Of a stretch of DNA of 63,245 nucleotides, positions 56,001 to 63,245 are shown one piece after another. Numbering within the stretch: the first letter of the stretch is position 1; the number at the start of each line of letters is the position of its first letter. This DNA comes from Palsa-506 sp963836355 (GTDB lineage: Bacteria > Actinomycetota > Actinomycetes > Streptosporangiales > Streptosporangiaceae). The position numbers and the translations under genes are program-made. The notes below the pieces were generated by a model. The model had not been told where the DNA came from and made no database searches. It worked only from the letters and a program-made list of their open reading frames with translations. The stretch lies in assembly GCA_963836355.1 (NCBI GenBank), contig CAWIJO010000016.1, forward strand, positions 1 to 63,245, given 5' to 3'.

Positions 56001-57406
56001 CTCGAGCCCGGCGCGGACGGCCGGCGGCTCGATCGCCCGCGCCAGGTCCTGGCGATCCATCGGCCCGACCAGCACGCGGCTAGCGCTCAGCATCGCGGCC
56101 AACCGCGGGTAGGACGCGAGCCGACCGTAGAAATCCGCGCGCAGCGACACGACCACCAGCGCTCGCCGCTCAGGATCACGCGCCCCCGCTGCCAGCTGAT
56201 CGCCGAACGCCGCGCGCTCGTCCTCCTGCTCGCACAGGGTGAACAGCTCCTCCAGCTCGTCGACGGCGATGACGATCCGCTCACCGGGCGCGAGCCGCCC
56301 GGCCACGTCGCCGAGCCGGTCGCCGGCGAGGGCGCGCCCCAGCTCGGCATTCGGATGGGTGCCCGGCCGCAGCAGCACCTGGCGCCACCGCTCGCTGCCC
56401 GGCAGCGCGCCCGCGCTCAACGCGGGCAGCACCCCGGCGCGCAGCAACGAGGACTTGCCGACCCCGGAGGAACCGAGGATCCCGACCAGCGGCGACTCCA
56501 CCAGCCGCGCGAGCAAGTCGGCGACCAGCCGCTCCCGGCCGCAGAAGTATCCGCGTCGGCGCGGTCGAAGAACGCCAGCCCCTTGAACGGGCCACCGCCA
56601 GCGACACGCCAGGGCCGCTGCCGCATGCCCGGTACCGTCTAGCGCGGCGTCGTGTTCGAGGATCGCGCGTTCGAGCTTTTGCAGCGGCCCGCCTGTCCAG
56701 GCCGAGCTCCTCCCGCAACAGCTCACCCGCCTGCCGACACCGCCAGCGCGTCAGCCTGCCTGCTCTGCCCATACAGCGCGAGCATTAATGCCCGCGCAGC
56801 CGCTCCTGCAACGGGTTGGAGGCGATCAGCGACTCGATCTCCCCGATCAGCTCACCGTCGGCTCCCAGCGCCAGATCGGCCTCGATCCGGTCCTCCAGCG
56901 CCGCCAGCCGCGCATCCTGCAGCCGTGCAATCGCAGCCTGCGCGAACGGCTCATAGGCGTACCCGGCAAGCGGCTCTCCCCGCCAAAGCCCAAGCGCCGA
57001 GCACAGCCGCTCTTTCGCGCGGGCCGCATCACCACTGGCCAGCGCCCGCCGCCCCTCAGCGCCAAGCGCCTCGAACCGGACCGCGTCGACCTGCTCGGGC
57101 GCGACCGCCAGCCGGTATGCGCGGCCCTGCGTCACGATCACACCAGCGCCCAGCACCTTACGCAGATGAGAGACATACACCTGCACGGTCTTGGCGGCGG
57201 CCGCCGGATAGCCCCCCCCACAGCTCATCGACCAAGCGGTCGACCGAGACCACCTCGCCGCGGCGAAGCACTAGCACAGCCAGCAACGCCCGCCGCCGCA
57301 CGGCACCCAGCGCCAGCGGCTCGCCCTCCCGCGCCACCTCCAGCAGCCCAAGTATCCGGAAATCCACAGCTAGCACCCCATACCGCCCTGCTTCGCGAAC
57401 TACCAC
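53014..57406 (-). pseudogene. SARP-STAND-WD40 signalling protein with several frameshifts
   Basis: Read from ~57376 downward: SARP winged helix (GAVRRRALLAVLVLRRGEVV, VSVDRLVDELWGG), bacterial transcriptional-activation domain (AVAPEQVDAVRFEALGAEGR), then an ATPase with GSSGVGKSS and VDELEELFT, a membrane helix (MVLAAVTALLLVAVTGGVVA), and at least ten WD40 blades (LAVSPDG, VKLWSSS) to 53014. Frame breaks lie at a C8 run (57212-57219), near 56800 (two or three) and near 55690. Reconstructed length ~1,440 residues. Such proteins regulate secondary metabolism or stress responses. If the indels are sequencing errors, the gene is whole. Confidence 0.75.
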
Positions 57407-57467
57407 CGGCCCGCCCGGCGGCCAGCAGCGGTGCTGCTGGCCGCCGGGCGATCACGCGTCCCATCCG

Positions 57468-57785
57468 TCAGGACCGGCCGTAGCCCTCGGCCGCGAAGAC
57501 ATTCATCTCCGCATCGCTGTAACGGGCACCCGCCGGAAGGTGATAGGACAACGCCTGCCACTCCTGCGCCTCGGCCCGCCTGACTTCCGCCAGCTCCGAC
57601 GGCCGCAGCGTCCTCAGGATCGGCGGCACCGCATCCGGGATGCCCCGGTTGTCAGCGGCCGCGCTCCCCGCACGGGCGCCAGGCTGAGCGCCAAGCGCCT
57701 CAGCACCGCTCTGAGCAGCCGCCACTACCGCCGCGCCCCCCAGCACCAACGCGATCGACACCTTGACCGCACGATTGATAGACAT
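57468..57785 (-). CDS. Small secreted protein
   Basis: 105 residues from ATG 57785 with GGGAGG upstream. Signal peptide MSINRAVKVSIALVLGGAAV with Ala-rich cleavage region near residue 30; mature part polar (PPILRTLRPSELAEVRRAEA). It lies just upstream of the SARP-STAND-WD40 gene, same strand, gap of ~60 bases, so co-expression is plausible. Family not recognised. Confidence 0.6.
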   Translation of the reverse strand: MSINRAVKVSIALVLGGAAVVAAAQSGAEALGAQPGARAGSAAADNRGIPDAVPPILRTLRPSELAEVRRAEAQEWQALSYHLPAGARYSDAEMNVFAAEGYGRS

Positions 57786-58657
57786 CTGCGCCTCCCGTTG
57801 CTCCCCGACCCCCGGTGGACCGGATTCGCCCTAGCGTCCAACCCGCCAGCCAACGGTCAGTTAGCTGCGGTAAGCCTGCGGTAAACGCGGCAGACCCCGG
57901 GCGCGATGGCCTTTTCGGCCATCCCGCACTTGTGCACTCCATGGCAGGACGCCGTGTCAACTGAGCGCACCGCCAATGCGAGCGGGCCGCTTCCCCGCAT
58001 GAAGAAGCCGTCGTCGTTGCTGCCCGCTACCAGGCCCATCGCCCTGCATGATGGGGTCTGGGTGTAGCCACTCACGGCGCCGAGACACCACATGCCCCAG
58101 GCTCGAAACAGCAGGGCTTGCGGCGCTGCGCAGCGGGCATCCCAGCCTGGAGCGACACACCTGGGCGGCCACATACTCGGCTCACGAGAGTTCTGGGTAG
58201 CCGTCGAAGAGGGTGTCCCGAGCGGCTATCAGCAGCAGCCACCTTGCCCGCATGCCTCTGATCCGGCTCACGGGCAATGGGCGGGCGCTGTCAGCCTGAA
58301 AAGGAACCTTGGACAACTTGATCACGCCCCATGCGGGCACACCCTGGCAACTCAGGGCCGATGGGCACAGGCTTCCGGCTGCCCGGGGTCATCATCGGCC
58401 GATCACAACGGATGCCGCACCGGAATGGTTGATATGAGCGCTGCGGGCGAGACCCCGATGTAATCCACATCCAGCGCATACTCAGCGATCTGGCTTGCCG
58501 GGACGCATGACAGCGTCAGGCCGCCGCAGTCCCAGCGGGATAAGGCCGGGACTCAAGATTACGAGTGAGCATGCCGCATAAGCATGCGAATAGCAACGCA
58601 CGCTATTCGGCGACTCGTTGACTTGTGCTACGGCCGGTTGGACCGTACCCGCTTCGG
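57786..58657. other. No supportable gene
   Basis: About 870 bases. A 105-codon Cys-rich minus-strand frame (57857-58174) has no good start and no motif. Otherwise I see nothing except the left flank of IS3. Confidence 0.35.
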
Positions 58658-58700
58658 TGGACACCCGGCTTAGCTGCCCGATTCGTCGGGAGAGCAAGAA

Positions 58701-59021
58701 ATGGGTTCGACACGCCGCTCATATACGCCGGAGTACAAGGCGCAATCGGTAGCTTTCGTCCTTGACGGCGGCCGCCCGGTTGCCGAGGTCGCCCGCAATA
58801 TCGGCGTCCACGAGATGACTCTTGGCAAGTGGGTGAAGGTGGCACGAGATGCCGCGGAATCCGGGAAGTCCCCGGATGTGCCGCTGGGTGAGTCCGAGCG
58901 CGCCGAGCTGGTGCGGCTGCGCGCTGAGTCCCGGGATGACAAGTCTGCAATCGCTGAGCTCCGGATGCAGGTGGAGTTCGCAAAAAAAGTGGCGACCTGG
59001 TTCGCGAAAGGCAGTCAGTGA
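58701..59021 (+). CDS. IS3-family OrfA
   Basis: 106 residues from ATG 58701. HTH of the transposase_8 type: YTPEYKAQSVAFVLDGGRPV, VARNIGVHEMTLGKWVKVAR, then a leucine-rich coiled coil (ELVRLRAESRDDKSAIAELR). It contains the slippery run A7G (58982-58989), where ribosomes can shift back one base to enter OrfB and make the OrfAB transposase. Confidence 0.9.
   Translation: MGSTRRSYTPEYKAQSVAFVLDGGRPVAEVARNIGVHEMTLGKWVKVARDAAESGKSPDVPLGESERAELVRLRAESRDDKSAIAELRMQVEFAKKVATWFAKGSQ
58982..58989 (+). promoter_or_regulatory. Programmed -1 frameshift site
   Basis: A run of seven A followed by G near the end of OrfA. OrfB is in the -1 frame relative to OrfA, as required for IS3-type frameshifting. Confidence 0.6.
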
Positions 59022-59902
59022 GATTCGCTGCCATCGCGGGCTGGGCTGATTCTGGCGATTACCCGGTGTCCTTCATGTGCGCCTGGCTCGGGGTCTCGCG
59101 TTCCGGCTATTATGCGTGGCGGGGCGCGGAGCCGTCCCAGCGGTCCCAGGACGACTCGGCGCTGGTCGCGGTCATGAGGAAAATCTATGAGGACGCGCGG
59201 GGCAATCCCGGGGTGCGGCGGATGCGCGCGGGCCTGGCGGCGCTGGGGCACCTGGTGTCGCACAAGCGCGTGCACCGGCTGATGCAGGCCGCTGGCCTGC
59301 GCGGGCGCCACCCGAGAGCCTGGAAGCGGACTACTATCGGCGGGGACAAGCCGGTGCCCGCCCCCGACCTGATCGGCCGGGACTTCACCGCCGGCCGCCC
59401 CGATGAGAAATGGTGCGGCGACATCACGTACGTGAAAACGTGGGACGGATGGGCTTACCTCGCGACCGTCATCGACCTGCACTCACGCAAACTCATCGGC
59501 TGGGCCATCGCGGATCATATGCGGACCAGCCTGGTCACGGCGGCCCTCGATATGGCCATCTCCGCCCGGAAACCGCCCCCGGGAGTCGTCTTTCATTCCG
59601 ACCGCGGCTGCCAATATACATCTTCGGTGTTCGACGAGTACTGCACCGGGAATAACATCAGGAGGTCTCTGGGAAGGACGGGAATCTGCTACGATAATGC
59701 CGTATCGGAATCGTTCTTCGCGACGTACAAGAAAGAGCTGATCCATACCCGCCCGTGGCCCTCGCTGGCGAACTTGGAGAAGGAGACGTCTGACTGGATC
59801 AGCAACTATTATAATCCGCTGCGGAGGCATTCGACGCTCGGGTACTTGACACCTGAGGAATACGAACTAGGATATAGGCAACTCAGTCAATTGGCAGCCT
59901 AA
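59018..59902 (+). CDS. IS3-family OrfB (integrase-type transposase)
   Basis: 294 residues if GTG 59018 is used; normally expressed as OrfAB fusion. HTH_21 domain (KIYEDARGNPGVRRMRAGLA) followed by the DDE core: WCGDITYVKTWDGWAYLATV (Asp), VVFHSDRGCQYTS (Asp), and CYDNAVSESFFATYKKEL (Glu). The C-terminus YYNPLRRHSTLGYLTPEEYE is diagnostic of the IS3 family. Intact. Confidence 0.93.
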   Translation: MRFAAIAGWADSGDYPVSFMCAWLGVSRSGYYAWRGAEPSQRSQDDSALVAVMRKIYEDARGNPGVRRMRAGLAALGHLVSHKRVHRLMQAAGLRGRHPRAWKRTTIGGDKPVPAPDLIGRDFTAGRPDEKWCGDITYVKTWDGWAYLATVIDLHSRKLIGWAIADHMRTSLVTAALDMAISARKPPPGVVFHSDRGCQYTSSVFDEYCTGNNIRRSLGRTGICYDNAVSESFFATYKKELIHTRPWPSLANLEKETSDWISNYYNPLRRHSTLGYLTPEEYELGYRQLSQLAA

Positions 59903-60135
59903 TTCGGTGTCCAAAAAAACGGGAACGCTCCAGGTGCCTGGCGAGGCTCGGTTGAGGTCACCGGCGGGACGCTCTCTCATTCGGCTGCCCACCTGTGAGT
60001 AGGTGTGGCTCTCACATTTCTGTGCACCCCGCTGGCTGCTGTGGCGCGGGAGGGGCTCAGGGAGGGGGCGTGCCCTGCTCGAAGTAGCGCTGCCCTCCTC
60101 GCCCGCACCTGCCCGCCGAGGGAGGAGAGGTAGTC

Positions 60136-61170
60136 ATGGGATATGTGATCATCGGGATGGACCCGCATAAGCGGCCGGCGACGATCGAGGTCATTGACGG
60201 CCAGGAGCGTTCCTCGCGCAGGGCCGGTTTGGCAACGACCGCGACGGTTACAAGGCGATGCTGGCTGCAGGCCGCGGGTTCCCGGACCGGACCTGGGCCG
60301 TAGAGGGCTGGCGGCGGCATCTGCCCGCACATCGCGCAGCGGCTGGTTGCCGACGGTGAGTCCGTTGCTGGCGTTCCGGCGAAGCTGTCGGCTCGGGCGC
60401 GGGTGTTCGCCGCCTGCGCAGGGCTGCAAGACCGATGCCACTGATGCTCACCCGGTGGCCGTCGTGGCGCTGCGGACCCAGGGGCTGCAGGTCGTTGCGG
60501 CGGACGGCGCGACCGTCGCGCTGCGGCTGCTGGCTGATCGCCGTGACGGGCTGGGCCACGCCGGCACCGATACGGTGAACAGGCTGCACCGGCTGCTGCC
60601 GGGTATTACTGCCCGGCGGGGCGAAGAAGTCTCCTGTCCGCCCAGCAGGCCCGCGCCCTGGTGGCAACTGTGCGGCCGCGTGACATTGCCGGGCGTACCC
60701 GCCGCCAGCTGGCCTGGCGAGCTGATCAGCGAGCTCGCCGCCACCGGCCAAGAAGATCAAGGCCGCGAACGTCCCAGCTGACCGGGCTGGCCGCTGCCAC
60801 TGGCAGCAGCCTGCAAGACCTCCACGGCATCGGACTGTCCAGCGCTGCCCGCCTCCTCGGCGACGCCGTGGACATCGCCCGTTTCGCTGACCGCGGCCAC
60901 TTCGCCTCGTGGAATGGCACCGCGCCCATCGATGCCTCCTCCGGCGACCAGCAGCGCCACCGGCTCTTCAGGGCCGGCAATAGGCGTATCAGCCGGGGTG
61001 CTGCACATCATGGCCATCGTGCAGCTGCGCAACGACACCGACGCCGCGCCGATCACCGCCGCAAGCTCGCCGCCGGCAAGACACCCATGGAAGCCATCCG
61101 GCGCCTCAAACGGCGGCTGCCCGGTCAGGTATACCGGCAGATGATCAACGATGCGCGGGCATCAGCGACG
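60136..61170 (+). pseudogene. IS110-family transposase, multiply frameshifted
   Basis: ATG 60136 after GGAGGAGAGG. MGYVIIGMDPHKRPATIEV (first Asp) is followed in other frames by HIAQRLVADGESVAGVPAKL, SARARVFA, TVALRLLADRRDGL, LSAQQARALVATVRPRDIAG, LQDLHGIGLSSAARLLGD and FASWNGTAPIDASSGD. At least six indels and several stops are needed to connect them. The C-terminal transposase_20 region is recognisable to RRLPGQVYRQMI at 61148. This subfamily differs from the two IS110 fragments at 0.9 and 22.9 kb. Confidence 0.8.
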
Positions 61171-61442
61171 GGCCCGGCAGGACACACGGGGACGGCTACT
61201 GGCTCTCAGCATGGCCGGGCTGCACCCCAGCGCCTGCACTTCAGAAGAAGTCACTTCCCGGACCCGCCACCTGCGACCCTACGCCGGCACGCCGGTCCAC
61301 TCTCCAGGTTGCTCCCGGCGCCTCCCCCTCCATGTGGCACCGCAGCCGTCGTCAAGCGCCCTCTGCTTGACGACGGCGAGGACCGGCGCACACTGGCGAG
61401 GCGGGGAACAATCCACCCTCTTGACATACAGGGGAGCCATGT

Positions 61443-62502
61443 CAGCGTGCGTCTCTTTCTGCGGGCTGCAGCAGGAGACGATCCCATGCCGCTGCTGGCC
61501 GTCGGGGCCAGAGACCTGTGGGCTGGGCTGGCTCCGGCCTGGCCGACGGCGGGCCAGCGGGAGTCAGGTTCCTTTGCTGTCTTCGAGCGCGGCGGCTATT
61601 TTCGGTGTCATTGGGCCTCCCTGGATGGTGACCGGCTACCTGCACCGCACACGGTCAATTGTGATGGCGCGGTCACCGCAACGCTGCCAGTTGCTAGCGG
61701 CCCGGGTCAGACCGCTACCAGTAGCAGGCGGCTGGCGAGCGCTGCCGAGCCAGCCAGGCCGCCCGCCGGCACCCCCGGTGCGACCGGGTCATCGTGCACC
61801 GCCCATAGCAGCAGGCAGTTGTTCGAGGCCAGGTCCCGGGCGGAGTTGATGGTCCAGTTAGCGATCAGGTTGCTGACTGCGCCCAGATGGTGATCGACGG
61901 CGAGCTCGGGCGCCGATTCGAACGACTGCCGCACTGACTGCTCAGCGGCGTCCAGCAGCTGGTCCACCTTCTGGTAGTCGGCGAAATGCGCGCCCGCATC
62001 CGGCGCGGTGGCCAGCGAGCTGCAGGTGGCGACCCACGCCACCGGCAGGTCATGGTTGATGTGGGCGTTCATTTGGACCAGCGCGAACTGGACCGGCTCG
62101 ATCCCGGCACTGGCGCGCTGCTGCACCAGCGGCTGCCAGGCCAGCGGCACCGCCGCCGGGTCGCCCGCGGCGTCGGCCACGGCGAAGTACAAGCTGGCGA
62201 ACGCCACATCCAGGTGGGTCATGAACGCGTATCGGCGAAAAACCCCTCGCCCAGCCCGCTGTTGACCTGCCTGGTCACCGGAGGATACATGCGGTTGAAA
62301 CACGCCCAGCCCGTCGGCGGCGGCGGGCGCCGCCTCGATCGCCTCCCAACCGCGCTATCACCTGAGCCACCGTGGTGACCCCCAGGTCAGGGGCTCGGCA
62401 GACCTGCTGACATGGCAGTCACTATACGATTACCCCGCCCCGCCGTGGCTGGGAAGCAACGGCCAGCCACCGCATCAGCCTGACACAGCACCATGCGCGG
62501 CA
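61443..62502 (-). repeat. 1.06-kb inverted duplication, copy 2
   Basis: Reverse-orientation copy of 11961-13016. It ends abruptly at both sides; the left border is 270 bases after the recognisable IS110 remnant. Confidence 0.9.
61707..62413 (-). pseudogene. DUF5995-family protein, second copy, frameshifted
   Basis: The start ATG corresponds to 62413. Compared with the intact copy there is an extra G near the LACFNRM codons, a missing base just before the MTHLDVAFA codons near 62230, and other small indels upstream. From MTHLDVAFASLYF on, the frame is open and almost identical to copy 1 (differences include A/V and G/Q changes). The N-terminal quarter is therefore lost. Confidence 0.8.
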
Positions 62503-62528
62503 TGTCAGTGCGTTTCGTGCACCTGGGG

Positions 62529-62841
62529 TCATTCCCCCTCGCCGATGGGTTCGCTGCCGGTGTGCAAGAAGCCGCTGCCCGAGGCGTAGTACACCGAAAT
62601 CGGACCCTCATTGCGCAGCATGTCGATCACGGCGAGGAACTGAGACTCGGGCACGTACATACGCATCCAGGGCGGCGTGTCTGTGTCACCGGGAATCGGG
62701 TTCCCCCGCAGGCACCACGTGCACATAAGCCACAGTGTCGGCAGCGCCGTATAGCCTGATGATGGCCTCATTCCCCTGGTACCCGTTCGCGCCGCCGTGG
62801 AGCTGATAGTCGTATCTCGTGACTTGCCCGGCTGTAGCCAT
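62529..62841 (-). pseudogene. Small hypothetical protein with one frameshift
   Basis: ATG 62841 (MATAGQVTRYDYQLHGGANG) reads 45 codons, then the frame shifts at a G5 run near 62705 and continues IPGDTDTPPWMRMYVPESQF and AVIDMLRNEGPISVYYASGS. Joined length ~103 residues, mixed alpha/beta. Family not recognised; the clean continuation suggests a recent lesion or an error. Confidence 0.5.
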
Positions 62842-63127
62842 GACTACCCCTCTCGTCGGCCCCGTCGTCCCGTTTCGACTTCACAACGGAGAATGATGTC
62901 GGATCCCGAACCGGCGTCTGCTCAGGTGCGCTCGCGCCCCTTCGAGCGATGCGACCAGCCTACTGAAGCACCAAGCAATGTCACTCACATCGGCATGACC
63001 GAGCATCCATACATCTCTCCCTCCGTCAGATGCTTCAGTGCCAGGTGGTGCTGGGATGATCGTCCGTGTCGGCCTGTGCCGTGCCTGAACGTTGCATGCG
63101 GGTTCTGAGCTGGTGTTTCTGCGATCG

Positions 63128-63245
63128 TTAGACGGCTCTCCGGTACTCGCTGATCAGGCCCTGGACGGCTTGCCTGCGCTTGATCCGGGCGGTCACGTCG
63201 ATCGTCTGGCCGGGCTTGTGCAGCAGGGGACTTTGTTCCCGCGAC
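63128..63245 (-). CDS. 3' end of an integrase-core transposase-like gene, cut by window edge
   Basis: The last 38 codons read KPGQTIDVTARIKRRQAVQG then LISEYRRAV and stop at 63128. This tail resembles the C-terminus of an actinobacterial rve-type transposase/integrase. The rest lies beyond the window. Confidence 0.45.
   Translation of the reverse strand, partial: SREQSPLLHKPGQTIDVTARIKRRQAVQGLISEYRRAV

Larger units (their letters stand above)
58658..59913 (+). mobile_element. Complete IS3-family insertion sequence
   Basis: About 1,256 bp; inverted ends TGGACACC (58658-58665) and GGTGTCCA (59906-59913), with further partial match inward (GCTGCC). The two overlapping orfs are intact. No target duplication is obvious. 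Confidence 0.8.

Noticed and set aside
57857..58174. 105-codon Cys-containing minus-strand frame
   Set aside because: No ribosome site, no recognisable motif, surrounded by non-coding sequence.
1..63245. CRISPR array, rRNA or complete tRNA genes
   Set aside because: Read for regularly spaced repeats and for conserved RNA sequences; none seen.

Overview
This window is high-GC DNA from an actinomycete. The protein families point there (SCO6745-like, DUF5995, DUF6933, DUF5999, DUF7455, a large LuxR/LAL regulator, a SARP-STAND-WD40 protein, a long AceA-type isocitrate lyase), as do the GTG starts and strong purine-rich ribosome sites. I cannot name the genus. It is an accessory, decaying region: about a third is insertion sequences, and many host genes are truncated or frameshifted. 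Frameshifts are so frequent, several at homopolymers or short tandem duplications, that some may be sequencing errors; the IS-interrupted genes are true disruptions.

Layout. 0-6.6 kb: cut tyrosine recombinase, IS110 remnant, small host genes, decayed DNA-repair-like and DinB genes, alpha/beta hydrolase. 6.8-11.5 kb: an IS256-family element split by a 3.2-kb three-gene recombinase transposon. 11.5-20.4 kb: DUF5995 gene (within a 1.06-kb repeat found inverted at 61.4-62.5 kb), pterin-dehydratase/VOC fusion, ABC exporter, and remnants of a LuxR-type ATPase, a Tc-toxin, IS21 and PadR. 20.4-29 kb: isocitrate lyase, IS110 remnant, SCO6745-like gene, DUF1905 gene, intact IS1634, broken MFS transporter, DUF5999 gene. 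29-36 kb: a mostly intact island: VOC protein, large LuxR/LAL regulator flanked by a 77-bp inverted repeat, four-helix membrane protein, serine hydrolase, FAD oxidase.

36.3-48.3 kb: frameshifted DDE transposase, broken potassium channel, fused carboxyltransferase, a decayed SDR/TetR operon with a clear palindromic operator, an ISKra4 element flanked by 21-bp direct repeats, and two VOC genes. 48.3-57.8 kb: two large signalling/defence-type NTPases. One is an NB-ARC-TPR (NLR-like) gene interrupted by IS1182 with a 6-bp duplication; the other is a SARP-STAND-WD40 gene with several frameshifts. 57.8-63.2 kb: intact IS3, broken IS110, inverted DUF5995 copy, and the 3' end of a probable integrase-type transposase.

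The strongest leads are the LuxR/LAL gene bracketed by an inverted repeat carrying its neighbour's upstream region and start codon; the 49-kb-spaced inverted duplication; the three-recombinase transposon with clean junctions; the NLR-like gene that reads through once IS1182 is removed; and a ~190-bp repeat family with three copies.
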